The notes under the pieces are model-generated. The model had not been told where the DNA came from and ran no database searches. It was given only the letters and a program-made list of their open reading frames with translations. 64,000 nt of DNA from Novosphingobium sp. (GTDB lineage Bacteria; Pseudomonadota; Alphaproteobacteria; Sphingomonadales; Sphingomonadaceae), in the NCBI GenBank assembly GCA_016719755.1, contig JADJYM010000016.1:372001-436000 (forward strand). Direction: 5' to 3'. Every line of letters starts with the position of its first letter. Positions within the stretch are counted from its first letter, which is position 1. The translations under genes and the position numbers were made by a program. Of the stretch, positions 26,225 through 35,274 are shown in pieces.

Positions 26225-27028
26225 TTAACTGAGCGCGATGTCCGGCGCGTCTTCCTGCTTCATACCAACCACGTTGTAACCGGCATCGACATGATGGATC
26301 TCGCCGGTCACACCCGAAGCGAGATCGGACAGCAGGTAAAGCCCGGCCCCGCCGACGTCCTCGATCGTCACGTTGCGGCGCAGCGGCGAATTCAGTTCGT
26401 TCCACTTCAGGATGTAGCGGAAATCGCCGATGCCGCTGGCAGCCAGGGTCTTGATTGGACCGGCTGAAATGGCGTTGATCCGGATCCCTGCCGGGCCCAA
26501 ATCGTTAGCCAGGTACTTCACGCTCGTTTCCAGCGCGGCCTTGGCCACACCCATGACGTTGTAATGCGGGATCACCTTCTCCGCGCCATAGTACGACAGC
26601 GTGAGGATCGAGCCGCCGGGCTGCATCATCGCCGCCGCCCGCCTGGCGACCGCCACCAGCGAATAGGCCGAGATGTTCATCGTCATCAGGAAGTTTTCGA
26701 GACTGGTGTCGAGATACTTGCCGCGAAGCTCATTCTTGTCGGAAAAGCCGATCGCGTGAACGACGAAATCCAGCGTCTCCCACCGTTCGGCCAGAGCCGC
26801 GAAGGCCGCATCCAGCGCGCCCATCTCGGACACGTCGCAATCGATCAGCAGATCGCTGCCAAGGCTGGCCGCCAGCGGGCGCACCCGCTTTTCAAGCGAT
26901 TCCCCCTGATAGGAAAAGGCCAGTTCGGCACCATGCTCGCTAAGCCGCCGGGCAATCCCCCAGGCGAGCGACTTGTCGTTGGCGAGGCCCATTATCAGCC
27001 CGCGCTTGCCTTGCATCAATCCAGTCAT
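26225..27028 (-). CDS. fabI: Enoyl-[acyl-carrier-protein] reductase (NADH), FabI
   Basis: A 267-residue short-chain-dehydrogenase-type enzyme that reduces trans-2-enoyl-ACP, the last step of each round of fatty-acid elongation. It begins MTGLMQGKRGLIMGLANDKS, the FabI nucleotide-binding start. The catalytic Tyr and Lys lie in the YNVMGVAKA segment after SYYGAEKVIP. It ends with the family's GVTGEIHHVDAGYNVVGM. The ATG at 27028 was chosen because it lies just before the conserved start. The product is the usual target of triclosan and related inhibitors. It is read after the BrkB-like gene with a 19-base gap. Confidence 0.95.
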   Translation of the reverse strand: MTGLMQGKRGLIMGLANDKSLAWGIARRLSEHGAELAFSYQGESLEKRVRPLAASLGSDLLIDCDVSEMGALDAAFAALAERWETLDFVVHAIGFSDKNELRGKYLDTSLENFLMTMNISAYSLVAVARRAAAMMQPGGSILTLSYYGAEKVIPHYNVMGVAKAALETSVKYLANDLGPAGIRINAISAGPIKTLAASGIGDFRYILKWNELNSPLRRNVTIEDVGGAGLYLLSDLASGVTGEIHHVDAGYNVVGMKQEDAPDIALS

Positions 27029-27047
27029 GCGTCCCTTCCGTCGCCCT

Positions 27048-28055
27048 CTACGCCGGTCCGGCGCCAATCCTGCCGGGCTGGCCAATCATCTCACCCTCTT
27101 CGGGAGTGACCGCCAGTGCCGCGTTGAGCTCCGCGCCGACCACCATTCCTAAGCCCACCAGCCAGAAAAAGAAAAGCGCGATCATCACTCCGGCCAGACT
27201 GCCATAGGTCAGATCATAGGTGAAGAACCGGGCCAGCACCCACGGAAGGGCAATCATCACCGCAATCCACCACAGGCTGACCAGCAGCGCCCCGGGCCAC
27301 TTGGGATAGCGACGCGCGCGATAGGCGGCAGGCGTCAGCGTATAGAACAAGGCGTAAAGCGCGCCATACAGGAGCAACGCCGGCACGATCCGCGATGTTG
27401 CAAGCGTGCTTGTCCAGCCCGAGGCGCGGGGGAACCACGCCTCGATCACCTGTTCGGCGGTGCCGATCGCCACCTGGGCAAACAGCGATATCAGCAATGC
27501 CACCACGGCCGCCACGATAACCCCGGTCGAAACCAGGCGATGCCGCCAGAATGCCTGAGCGGGCGGAGTGCCATAGGCGCGGCGCAGAATGTCACGGATC
27601 GTCTCGATCAGGCTACCCACGGTCCACAGCCCGACCAGGCCGCCGGCCCACAGCAACCATCCGCTGCGCGCCACGATCACGTCGCTGGCTACCGGTTCGA
27701 GAACCCGGGCAACGACCGGCGGGACTGCGACGAGAAAGGCCTGGACGCTGGCCTGCCGCTGGGCCTCCTCGCCCAGCAGGGCGAAAATCGCGGCAACAGT
27801 CACGAAGAACGGGAAAAGCGCGAGGATCGCCATGTAGGCCAGGTTTCCGGCATGGATGAAGCCGTCGTTCCATGCCCCGTGCCAGACCCTGCTGACCACC
27901 CGGTAAACCCGCGAGGCCCAGAATCTGCCATCCGGCCCGACCTGTTCCTCAAGTCCGGCGCGCCAGCGCAGCGCCCGCTTGCGCCGCGCCTCGGGCGAAA
28001 GGTCCTCAAGAACCCGGGCGTGCCCGTCCTGTTCGCCGAGGGGGTGTTCCTCCAC
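27048..28055 (-). CDS. YihY/BrkB-type integral membrane protein
   Basis: A 335-residue inner-membrane protein with about six helices after a charged cytoplasmic N-terminus of about 65 residues. The family entry motif is seen in HAGNLAYMAILALFPFFVTV, with further matches in the YGALYALFYTLTP and YGSLAGVMIALFFFWL helices. The family was once called ribonuclease BN by mistake; its real role is unsettled. The GTG start at 28055 lies five bases after the stop of the dnaJ-like gene, so the two are coupled. Confidence 0.85.
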   Translation of the reverse strand: MEEHPLGEQDGHARVLEDLSPEARRKRALRWRAGLEEQVGPDGRFWASRVYRVVSRVWHGAWNDGFIHAGNLAYMAILALFPFFVTVAAIFALLGEEAQRQASVQAFLVAVPPVVARVLEPVASDVIVARSGWLLWAGGLVGLWTVGSLIETIRDILRRAYGTPPAQAFWRHRLVSTGVIVAAVVALLISLFAQVAIGTAEQVIEAWFPRASGWTSTLATSRIVPALLLYGALYALFYTLTPAAYRARRYPKWPGALLVSLWWIAVMIALPWVLARFFTYDLTYGSLAGVMIALFFFWLVGLGMVVGAELNAALAVTPEEGEMIGQPGRIGAGPA

Positions 28056-28060
28056 GCGGA

Positions 28061-28996
28061 TCAGACGCCCAGCCGCGCCCGCAGATTGCGCGGATCGCGC
28101 CAGCCGGAAAGGCGCTGCGCCAGATCGGCGTCGCCCTCCGGCAGCTGGACCTCGATCGTTACCAGCTGGTCCCCGCGCGTGCCATCCTTGCGGCTGAAGC
28201 CCTTGCCCTTGAGCCGCAGGGTCTTGCCCGAACTGGTGCCGGGAGCCACGGTCAGCATCACCGCCCCTTCGGCCGTAGGAACCTTTACCTGGGCGCCATT
28301 GACCGCCTCGTCGAGGCTGATCGGCAGGTCAAGCCGCAGGTTATCGCCATCGCGGCGGAAGAACGGGTGGGGCTGGAGCTGGATCACCACGATCGCATCG
28401 CCTGCGCCGCCGGGTCCCGGCTCGCCCTTGCCGGTCAGGCGCATCTGGGTGCCATCCTCAACCCCGGCGGGCAGCTTCAGATCGATCGTCTTGCCATCGG
28501 CCAGCGTTATCCGCTGAGTTGCCCGCGCCGCCGCGTCAGGCAGCGAAACGCCAAGCTTGTACTGCACATTGGCGCCGCGCGGTGCGGGGCGGCTGCGCTG
28601 GCCGCCGCCGCCGGCAAAGCCGCCGCGGCCACCGAACAGGCCTTCGAAAATGTCACCAAGGTCAACGCCCTCGCCGCCGAAGCCCTCGAACCCGTCAGCG
28701 CGGAAGCCCCGCTGGGCGCCGCCACCGAAACCGCCCGGGCCCGCGCCGCCGCCAAATCCGCCGAATCCCATCGGGTTGCCGTCAGCGTCAATCTCGCCCC
28801 GGTCATAGCGGGCGCGCTTGTCCTTGTCTGACAGCAGGTCGTAGGCGCTGGTGACTTCGGAAAAGCGCTCCGCCGCCTTGGGATTGTCCGTGTTCCGGTC
28901 GGGATGCAGTTCCTTGGCGAGCTTGCGATAGGCGGACTTGATGTCCTTCTCGCTCGCGCTGCGGGCTACGCCCAGGATCGAATAGGGATCGGCCAT
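28061..28996 (-). CDS. DnaJ/CbpA-type co-chaperone
   Basis: A 311-residue J-domain protein. The J domain fills residues 1-70 with the HPD tripeptide in KELHPDRNTD. A Gly/Phe-rich linker (about 75-140, GGFGGGAGPGGFGGG and similar) follows, then the two-part substrate-binding C-terminal domain. The cysteine-rich zinc region of true DnaJ is absent, so this is a CbpA-like (type II) protein that stimulates DnaK ATPase. The ATG at 28996 is required by the conserved ADPYSILGV start, though the ribosome site is weak (GGAG abuts the ATG). Confidence 0.9.
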   Translation of the reverse strand: MADPYSILGVARSASEKDIKSAYRKLAKELHPDRNTDNPKAAERFSEVTSAYDLLSDKDKRARYDRGEIDADGNPMGFGGFGGGAGPGGFGGGAQRGFRADGFEGFGGEGVDLGDIFEGLFGGRGGFAGGGGQRSRPAPRGANVQYKLGVSLPDAAARATQRITLADGKTIDLKLPAGVEDGTQMRLTGKGEPGPGGAGDAIVVIQLQPHPFFRRDGDNLRLDLPISLDEAVNGAQVKVPTAEGAVMLTVAPGTSSGKTLRLKGKGFSRKDGTRGDQLVTIEVQLPEGDADLAQRLSGWRDPRNLRARLGV

Positions 28997-29035
28997 CTCC
29001 GTTAGCTAGGAGCGAAGCGCCGTAACGGCAAGAGA

Positions 29036-29077
29036 AGCCGCGCAATTGCGAGCGGCTCGCGCTTTCTTCGCAAGCGC
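29036..29077 (+). promoter_or_regulatory. Two small hairpins in the pdxH leader
   Basis: AGCCGC/GCGGCT (29036-29041 with 29052-29057) and GCGCTT/AAGCGC (29059-29064 with 29072-29077) lie end to end in the 90-base divergent gap, the second ending nine bases before the pdxH ATG. pdxH lacks a clear ribosome site, so structure here could affect its translation. This is only suggestive. Confidence 0.25.
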
Positions 29078-29086
29078 AGCGCGGCT

Positions 29087-29707
29087 ATGGCGGAAGGCAT
29101 GGACGAACAGGCCGCCAACGCGATTCCCGACGCCGAACCCTTCGAGCTGTTTGCCGAATGGTTCGCCGATGCCCGCAAAAGCGAGCTCAACGATCCCGAG
29201 GCCGTTGCCGTGGCCACGGCCACGCCTGATGGCGCGCCATCGGTGCGGATGGTGCTGATGAAGGACTTCTCGCCCGCAGGCTTCGTGTTCTACACCAATG
29301 GCCACAGCCGCAAGGGCGGGGAACTGGCGGCCAACCCGCAGGCGGCCATGCTGTTCCACTGGAAATCGCTGCGCCGCCAGGTCCGGATCGAGGGTCTGGT
29401 GAGCGAAGTCGATCCGGCGGAGGCGGACGCCTATTTCCACAGCCGCAGCCGCGATTCGCAGCTCGGCGCGCTGGCTTCGGACCAGTCGGCCCCGCTTGAT
29501 TCGCGTACCACTTTCCTGAAGCGCATTGCCAGCGTCACCGCGCGGCATCTGGTCGGCACGGTGCCCCGTCCGCCGCACTGGACCGGCTTCCGCCTTGCCC
29601 CCCACGCGATCGAGTTCTGGATGGATCGCCCGTTCCGGCTGCACGAACGGCGGCGCTTTACCCGGCTTGAGGGCGGCGGCTGGACCAGCACGCTGCTCTA
29701 TCCATGA
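29087..29707 (+). CDS. pdxH: Pyridoxamine 5'-phosphate oxidase
   Basis: A 206-residue FMN enzyme that oxidises pyridoxamine or pyridoxine phosphate to pyridoxal phosphate. Conserved features are PSVRMVLMKDF, FYTNGHSRKGGELAANP (FMN phosphate site), LFHWKSLRRQVRIEG, and the C-terminal WTGFRLAPHAIEFW with the final RLHERRRFTR and LYP end. The length is slightly short of the usual 215-220. The ATG at 29087 is used; a second ATG four codons on has GGAAGG but too close. The stop overlaps the next start (ATGA). Confidence 0.95.
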   Translation: MAEGMDEQAANAIPDAEPFELFAEWFADARKSELNDPEAVAVATATPDGAPSVRMVLMKDFSPAGFVFYTNGHSRKGGELAANPQAAMLFHWKSLRRQVRIEGLVSEVDPAEADAYFHSRSRDSQLGALASDQSAPLDSRTTFLKRIASVTARHLVGTVPRPPHWTGFRLAPHAIEFWMDRPFRLHERRRFTRLEGGGWTSTLLYP

Positions 29708-30642
29708 GCAGCGCCCTAAGTCTTAACCGCAGCGCCGCGCTGGCCAGCATCGGCGTTGCCGTGCTGCTTGTCGGCCTCAAGGCCTGGGCGGCCTGGTCAA
29801 CCGGTTCGACCGCGATGCTCGGCAGCCTCGCCGACACGGTGCTCGACCTTGTCGCCAGCGTGGCGACGCTGGCGGGGGTGTGGGTGGCGGCGCAGCCTGA
29901 CGACGAGAACCACCGCTTCGGCCACGGCAAGGCCGAGGCGCTGGCGGCAATGTTCCAGGTGGTGCTGATTTCGATCTCCGCCCTCAGCCTGGCGGCGCGG
30001 GCGATCGAACAGTGGCTCGGCGGCGCCCGTCCTGCCGAAGCAGAGGGCGGGATCGCCGTTTCGCTGGCGGCCATGGCCGCAACCTTTGCGCTGCTGGCCT
30101 GGCAGCGCCATGTGATCCGCCGGACCGGCAGTCTGGCGATTTCCACCGACCATGTTCACTACCAGTCCGACCTGCTGCTCAACCTGGCCGTGATCGCCGC
30201 GCTGGCGCTCGATCAGTATGCCGGGATCAGCGGCGCGGACCCGGCCTTCGGCCTGGCCATCGCCGCCTGGCTGGGGTGGGGTGCCTGGGGCGCTTCGCAG
30301 CAGGCGATCGAACAGCTGATGGACCACGAATGGCCCGAAGACAAAAAGCAGCGCTTCCTCGAGGTTGTCGCTCGTCATCCGGAGCTCAAGGGGCTCCATG
30401 ACCTGCGCACCCGCACGTCCGGCAACCGGGATTTCGTGCAGTTCCACGTTGCGGTCGACCCGCACATGACCGTGCGGGCGGCGCATGACGTGATGGACGA
30501 GATCGAGGACAAGCTGCTCGCCGAATTTCCGGGGATCGAGATCCTGATCCACCCCGATCCCGAAGGCCTGGTCAATGAAACCGGCCTCGCCGCGCAGGAC
30601 CTGCTTGCCGAACGCGAGGCCGCGCACGAACGGGGCGGGTAG
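29704..30642 (+). CDS. fieF: Cation diffusion facilitator (FieF/CzcD-type divalent metal exporter)
   Basis: A 312-residue inner-membrane transporter with six helices and a cytoplasmic C-terminal domain from about residue 215. The metal site residues are visible: ADTVLDLVAS in helix 2 and DHVHYQSD in helix 5, the FieF-like arrangement, plus the histidine- and Asp-containing loop ENHRFGHGKAEALAA. It exports Zn, Fe or similar ions in exchange for protons; the metal cannot be told from sequence alone. It overlaps pdxH by four bases and ends three bases from the convergent fcl gene. Confidence 0.9.
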   Translation: MSSALSLNRSAALASIGVAVLLVGLKAWAAWSTGSTAMLGSLADTVLDLVASVATLAGVWVAAQPDDENHRFGHGKAEALAAMFQVVLISISALSLAARAIEQWLGGARPAEAEGGIAVSLAAMAATFALLAWQRHVIRRTGSLAISTDHVHYQSDLLLNLAVIAALALDQYAGISGADPAFGLAIAAWLGWGAWGASQQAIEQLMDHEWPEDKKQRFLEVVARHPELKGLHDLRTRTSGNRDFVQFHVAVDPHMTVRAAHDVMDEIEDKLLAEFPGIEILIHPDPEGLVNETGLAAQDLLAEREAAHERGG

Positions 30643-30645
30643 CGC

Positions 30646-31599
30646 TCAGAGGTTGCGGCCCTCGCCGGCGAGGAAGGCTTCGTAGGCCCGCGCAATGCCT
30701 TCGCGCAGCGCGACTTTCGGTGCCCAGCCCATCGTCCGGAGCCTGGTGTTGTCCATCAGCTTGCGCGGGGTGCCGTCGGGCTTGGTGGGATCGGTCACGA
30801 TCTCGCCCGGATAGCCCAGCACATCCATCACCAGCCGGGCCAGTTCGATGATCGCGATGTCATCGCCCGAACCGACGTTGATGTGGCCTTCGCCCGAATA
30901 GCTCTTCATCAGGAAGACGCAGGCATCCGCGCAGTCGTCGACGTAGAGGAATTCGCGGCGCGGGCTGCCCGTGCCCCAGACCTCGACCGGCCCGCCGCTC
31001 AGCTTCGCTTCGTGGACCTTGCGGATCAGCGCGGGCAGGACGTGGCTGCCCTTGAGGTCGAAATTGTCGCCGGGGCCATAAAGGTTGGTCGGCATGGCGC
31101 TGATGTAATCGCAGCCGTATTGGCGGCGATAGGCCTGGGCGAGCTTGATCCCGGCGATCTTGGCAATCGCGTACCACTCGTTGGTCGGCTCCAGCGGGCC
31201 GGTCAGCAGGGCTTCCTCGCGGATCGGCTGCTCGGCGTGCTTGGGGTAGATGCACGAGGAGCCCAGAAACAGCAGCTTTTCCACCCCCGCCGATTCGGCG
31301 CCGGTGAAGATCGAGGTTTCGATCAGCAGGTTGTCGCGCAGGAATTCGACCGGGCGGGTATCGTTGGCCAGGATGCCCCCGACCCGCGCGGCGGCGAGGA
31401 ACACGGCCTGGGGCCGCTGGTTGTGCATCCAGCCCAGCACCGCGCGCTGATCGGTCAGGTCCAGTTCCTCGCGCGAGGCGGTCAGGACCTCGCAGCCTTC
31501 GCTGGCGAGCCGGCGGACGATCGCACCGCCGACCATGCCGCGGTGCCCCGCGACCCAGACGCGCTTTCCGGCCAGATCGTAGGGCGGGTGCGCGCTCAT
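30646..31599 (-). CDS. fcl: GDP-L-fucose synthase
   Basis: A 317-residue epimerase/reductase that turns GDP-4-keto-6-deoxymannose into GDP-L-fucose with NADPH. The Rossmann motif is [11 protein letters not shown] near residue 18, the catalytic Tyr/Lys pair is in [12 protein letters not shown] near residue 140, and [14 protein letters not shown] gives the catalytic Ser/Cys region. The ATG overlaps the gmd stop by four bases. With gmd, manC and manA nearby it forms a complete path from fructose 6-phosphate branch sugars to GDP-fucose, probably for surface polysaccharide. Confidence 0.94.
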   Translation of the reverse strand: MSAHPPYDLAGKRVWVAGHRGMVGGAIVRRLASEGCEVLTASREELDLTDQRAVLGWMHNQRPQAVFLAAARVGGILANDTRPVEFLRDNLLIETSIFTGAESAGVEKLLFLGSSCIYPKHAEQPIREEALLTGPLEPTNEWYAIAKIAGIKLAQAYRRQYGCDYISAMPTNLYGPGDNFDLKGSHVLPALIRKVHEAKLSGGPVEVWGTGSPRREFLYVDDCADACVFLMKSYSGEGHINVGSGDDIAIIELARLVMDVLGYPGEIVTDPTKPDGTPRKLMDNTRLRTMGWAPKVALREGIARAYEAFLAGEGRNL

Positions 31600-32663
31600 G
31601 CCGAGCGGTCCACCACCCCGCCTGCGCTGAGTTCGGCAAGGTCGGCCTGAACCATCTCGCGCGCCAGCTCACGGACCGGGGTTTCGTGCTTCCAGCCCAG
31701 CTTCTCGTGCGCCTTGGTGGGATCGCCGATCAGCAGGTCCACTTCGGTCGGACGGAAATAGCGCGGGTCGATCGCCACGCGCAGCGCGCCAGAGGCCTTG
31801 CAGTAGCCCTTCTCCTCCACACCTTCGCCGCGCCATTCGATGGCGATGCCGCAGTCCTCGAACGCCCATTCGACAAATTGCCGCACGGTGTTGGTCTCGC
31901 CCGTGGCCAGCACATAGTCGTCCGGCACGTCCTGCTGCAGCATCAGCCACATCCCGCGCACGTATTCGCGGGCATGGCCCCAGTCGCGCTTGGCATCGAG
32001 ATTGCCGAGGTAGAGCACGTCCTGCCGCCCGAGCGAGATCGCGGCGGCGGCGCGGGTGATCTTGCGCGTCACGAAGGTTTCGCCGCGCAGCGGGCTTTCG
32101 TGGTTGAACAGGATGCCGTTGGAGGCGTGCATGCCGTAAGCCTCGCGGTAGTTGACCACGATCCAGTAGGCATAGAGCTTCGCTGCGGCATAGGGGCTGC
32201 GCGGGTAGAACGGGGTGGTCTCGCGCTGCGGGACCTCCTGGACGAGGCCGTAAAGTTCGCTGGTCGAGGCCTGATAGAACCGGGTCTTCTGTTCCAGCCC
32301 CAGGATGCGTACCGCTTCCAGCAGGCGCAGGGTGCCCAGCGCGTCGGAGTTCGCGGTGTATTCCGGGGTCTCGAAGCTGACCGCCACATGGCTTTGCGCG
32401 GCCAGGTTATAGATCTCGTCCGGCTGGGTTTCCTGCACGATGCGGATCAGGTTGGTCGCATCGGTCAGGTCGCCGTAATGCAGGGTCAGCTTCGGATCGG
32501 GAACATGGGGATCCTGGTAGATATCGTCGATCCGCGCGGTATTGAATGACGAGGAGCGCCGCTTGATGCCGTGCACGCGGTAACCCTTTTCCAGCAGCAG
32601 TCGGGCAAGATAGGCCCCGTCCTGTCCGGTCACGCCGGTGATCAATGCGGTCTTGCCACTCAC
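31596..32663 (-). CDS. gmd: GDP-mannose 4,6-dehydratase
   Basis: A 355-residue SDR enzyme that converts GDP-mannose to GDP-4-keto-6-deoxymannose. It has [19 protein letters not shown] at the start, the [12 protein letters not shown] segment specific to Gmd, [14 protein letters not shown], and the catalytic [10 protein letters not shown]. The GTG at 32663 ([10 protein letters not shown]) was chosen as it sits right before the conserved Rossmann strand. It overlaps the stop of the serine hydrolase gene by four bases, an odd but clear coupling. fcl follows with another four-base overlap. Confidence 0.95.
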   Translation of the reverse strand: MSGKTALITGVTGQDGAYLARLLLEKGYRVHGIKRRSSSFNTARIDDIYQDPHVPDPKLTLHYGDLTDATNLIRIVQETQPDEIYNLAAQSHVAVSFETPEYTANSDALGTLRLLEAVRILGLEQKTRFYQASTSELYGLVQEVPQRETTPFYPRSPYAAAKLYAYWIVVNYREAYGMHASNGILFNHESPLRGETFVTRKITRAAAAISLGRQDVLYLGNLDAKRDWGHAREYVRGMWLMLQQDVPDDYVLATGETNTVRQFVEWAFEDCGIAIEWRGEGVEEKGYCKASGALRVAIDPRYFRPTEVDLLIGDPTKAHEKLGWKHETPVRELAREMVQADLAELSAGGVVDRSA

Positions 32664-33796
32664 TGTTGGGTCTCCTTCGGGAAAAGCCGGATCATGCGCG
32701 CGATCCTGTCGCGGACAGGTTCGTGCTCGCCATCCAGGGTCTTGCCCAGCCGGACCACCACCACGCCGCGTTCCGGCGCTATGGTCACGTACTGGCCCAG
32801 ATGGCCGTTCATCGAAAAGGTCGCCGCCCCGGCGCCGGGCCATTCCAGGTGGCCGTCGCTCGCCTGCGGGCGGTTCAGCCAGGTCTGGGCGCCGTAACCC
32901 TGGTTGGGCGGGCTGGGGCTGGTCATGAATTCGATCCAGGCGGCGGGAACCAGCTGAGCCCCCTTGACCGCGCCCTTGTTGCGCAGGAACTCGCCAAAGC
33001 TGGCCCAGTCGCGGGCGGTGCCATGAAGCAGGCTGCCGCCGATCAGGGTCCCTGCGGCGTCATACTCCGCAATCATGCCCTTCATGCCGATCGGCTCGAA
33101 CAGGCGGGTGCGCAGATAGTCGTCCATCGCCTTGCGCCGCACGGCGGGGTCGCGGCTGGGGGTCAGCGCGCGTGCCGCGATGTCGGCCAGGATGACCGTG
33201 GTCGCAGTTGAATATTCCCACCTGGCGCCCGGTTCCGCCTCCAGCGGCTGGGCCTCGGCATAGGCCGCCATGTCGTCGCGCCCGTCGAGGAACAGCATCC
33301 GGACCTCGTCCGATTCGTAGACCGGATCGCCCGCTTCGGTGTGACGCAGCCCCGAGCGCATCTGGAGCAGGTGGCGCAGGGTAATCTCGCCGCGCGGATC
33401 GCCGAGGCGCTGCCAGGCGGGAACCGGCGCACTGTCGTCCAGCCGCAGACGGCCATCGGCAACCAGCTGGCCGATCACCACCGCCGTGACCGTCTTGGCC
33501 ATCGACCAGCTGACGAAGCGCGTATTCTGGTGATAGCCGGGTGCGTAGCGCTCGGCCACGATCCGCCCGTTCTTCATGACCACCACCGCGCGGGTTTCGG
33601 CCGCTTCGGGGTGCGTGAACAGCGCGTCGAGCGCGCTGGCCAGCGCGGCGCGTTTGACGCCGGGCTTCTCTGCCACGGCGGCCAGTGCCGCCTTGCCCGG
33701 TCCCGCATCGCCGGGCGCGGGGGCGCTCTGGCCGCAGCCATTCAGGGCTGGCAGCGCAAGCAGGGGCAGGATAAGGGGCAGGAAACGCGCGGACAT
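32660..33796 (-). CDS. Serine hydrolase (beta-lactamase/class C fold) lipoprotein
   Basis: A 378-residue enzyme of the serine beta-lactamase-like superfamily. The catalytic SxxK is SMAK in [14 protein letters not shown], the tyrosine motif is YST in [12 protein letters not shown], and a HLG in MNGHLGQYV takes the place of KTG. The N-terminus is a lipoprotein signal with lipobox LPALNGC. Such enzymes are usually esterases, peptidases or transacylases rather than antibiotic-degrading lactamases. I took the ATG at 33796. Its overlap with gmd suggests a role tied to envelope glycan, which is inference. Confidence 0.85.
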   Translation of the reverse strand: MSARFLPLILPLLALPALNGCGQSAPAPGDAGPGKAALAAVAEKPGVKRAALASALDALFTHPEAAETRAVVVMKNGRIVAERYAPGYHQNTRFVSWSMAKTVTAVVIGQLVADGRLRLDDSAPVPAWQRLGDPRGEITLRHLLQMRSGLRHTEAGDPVYESDEVRMLFLDGRDDMAAYAEAQPLEAEPGARWEYSTATTVILADIAARALTPSRDPAVRRKAMDDYLRTRLFEPIGMKGMIAEYDAAGTLIGGSLLHGTARDWASFGEFLRNKGAVKGAQLVPAAWIEFMTSPSPPNQGYGAQTWLNRPQASDGHLEWPGAGAATFSMNGHLGQYVTIAPERGVVVVRLGKTLDGEHEPVRDRIARMIRLFPKETQQ

Positions 33797-33827
33797 CGCC
33801 GCGCTTCCCTCGCGCAAAGGCAAGCGG

Positions 33828-34175
33828 ATGGCAACTGTAAACCCGGCTCAATCAGTAAGATCGCGCCGCTGGCGACGCTTCCTGATCGCGGCGGCGGTGG
33901 TTCTGGCGTGCCTGCTGGCGTGGAACTGGCGCCCGCTGAACGCCTTCGCGATGACCGGTGCCTCCTATGCCGCGCGGGTCGGTTGTTCATGCCGTTATGT
34001 TGGCGGTCGCAGCCTGTCCGATTGCCGCAAGGATTTCGAGCCCGGGATGGAGCTTGTGATCCTGTCCGAGGACGCCGCAGCGAAAAGCGTTACCGCCCGT
34101 TTCCCGCTGCTTGCCAGCCAGACTGCGACTTATCGCGAAGGCGAGGGTTGCCGACTCGAGGCCTGGCGGGAATAA
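33828..34175 (+). CDS. Small anchored cysteine-bearing protein, hypothetical
   Basis: A 115-residue protein with a basic start and one membrane helix (about residues 17-33), so a secreted or anchored periplasmic protein. The following domain has cysteines in RVGCSCRYVGG, SDCRKDF and EGCRLEAW, four in all, suggesting disulfides. I do not recognise a family of known function. Its ATG (33828, with AAAGGCAAGCGG upstream) is only 31 bases from the divergent serine hydrolase ATG, and such pairs tend to be functionally linked. Confidence 0.7.
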   Translation: MATVNPAQSVRSRRWRRFLIAAAVVLACLLAWNWRPLNAFAMTGASYAARVGCSCRYVGGRSLSDCRKDFEPGMELVILSEDAAAKSVTARFPLLASQTATYREGEGCRLEAWRE

Positions 34176-34187
34176 GGCGCGGGCGTA

Positions 34188-34212
34188 CGAGTCGAAGAGA
34201 TGACGACGAATC
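34188..34212. promoter_or_regulatory. GANTC-rich motif before manC, like the one before proA
   Basis: CGAGTCGAAG (34188-34197) and GACGAATC (34205-34212) are identical in order and orientation to the blocks at 14762-14771 and 14781-14788; the spacer is seven bases here and nine there. Each block holds one GANTC site. It lies 19 bases before the manC ATG. Confidence 0.4.
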
Positions 34213-34230
34213 AGAGAGATAGTGGCTGGA

Positions 34231-35274
34231 ATGACTGAATCCCCGATTGTCCCGGTGATCCTGTGCGGTGGCAGCGGCACCCGGCTTTGGCCGCGCAGCC
34301 GCGCCACCTGCCCCAAGCCGTTCCTGCCCCTGGTGGGCGATTCGACCCTGTTCGAGGCGACAGTCGCGCGCTGCGCGGACGCGGAAGGCTTTGCGCCGCC
34401 ACTGGTGGTCACAGGCGCGGCGCATCTCGCCCATGTCGAAGCCCAGCTGGGCGAGAGCCCGGGGGCGCAGGTGATCGTCGAGCCTTCGGCGCGCAACACC
34501 GCGGCGGCCATCGCGCTGGCGGCGCTGCGCCTGCCGCCCGATGCCGTGATGCTGGTCTGCCCAAGCGATCACCACATTGCCGATCCGGCCGCTTTCCGTA
34601 TCGCCGCGCGGGCGGCGGCTGCGCTGGCGCGCGAAGGCTGGCTGGTCTCCTTCGGGATCGAGGCGACCGCGCCCGAAACCGGTTTCGGCTATCTCCAGCG
34701 CGGCGAGGCGATCGGCGAACTGGGCTTTCGCACCGCGCGGTTTGTCGAAAAGCCCGACCTTGAGCGCGCGCGCGGCTTCATTGCCGATGGCGGCTATGCC
34801 TGGAATGGCGGGATCTTCGCGTTCCGCGCCGGGACTTTCCTTGAGGAACTGGCCGCGCATCGCCCCGCAATCGCCGCCCAGGCCCGCGCGGCGGTTGCGG
34901 GCGGGCATCAGGATGGCGCGCGGTTCCATCCCGACGCGGCGGTCTTTGCCGCGATCGACAGCGAATCGGTCGACTATGCAGTGATGGAGAACACCGCGCG
35001 CGCGGCGCTTGTCCCGGCGGACATGGGCTGGTCGGACATCGGCAACTGGGATGCGCTGCACGCCGCGCGCGAGCGCGACGAGGCTGGCAATTCCGCGCGT
35101 GGCCGGGCCGAGCTCGTCGATTGCCGCAATGTTCTGGTCGAGACCGACGGCCCGCGCGTTTCCGCGATCGGGCTGGAGGACGTGGTGATCGTGGTCGACG
35201 GGGACGAGGTGCTGGTCACGACCCGCGCGGGCGCGCAACTGGTTGGCAAGTTGACCGGCGCTTCCAGCCAGTGA
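34231..35274 (+). CDS. manC: Mannose-1-phosphate guanylyltransferase, single-domain
   Basis: A 347-residue nucleotidyltransferase that makes GDP-mannose from mannose 1-phosphate and GTP. The pyrophosphorylase signature CGGSGTRLWPRSR lies at residues 12-24 and FVEKPDLERA near residue 175. Bacterial ManC proteins often carry a second, isomerase domain and are about 470 residues; here that function is in the next gene, overlapping by four bases. I chose the ATG at 34231 over a GTG nine bases earlier because the spacing from AGAGAGAT is better. It supplies GDP-mannose to gmd and fcl. Confidence 0.92.
   Translation: MTESPIVPVILCGGSGTRLWPRSRATCPKPFLPLVGDSTLFEATVARCADAEGFAPPLVVTGAAHLAHVEAQLGESPGAQVIVEPSARNTAAAIALAALRLPPDAVMLVCPSDHHIADPAAFRIAARAAAALAREGWLVSFGIEATAPETGFGYLQRGEAIGELGFRTARFVEKPDLERARGFIADGGYAWNGGIFAFRAGTFLEELAAHRPAIAAQARAAVAGGHQDGARFHPDAAVFAAIDSESVDYAVMENTARAALVPADMGWSDIGNWDALHAARERDEAGNSARGRAELVDCRNVLVETDGPRVSAIGLEDVVIVVDGDEVLVTTRAGAQLVGKLTGASSQ

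Noticed and set aside
32660-33796. Antibiotic-resistance beta-lactamase
   Set aside because: The SxxK and YST motifs fit the wider esterase/peptidase group, it lacks a proper KTG, and it sits in a sugar-nucleotide operon.
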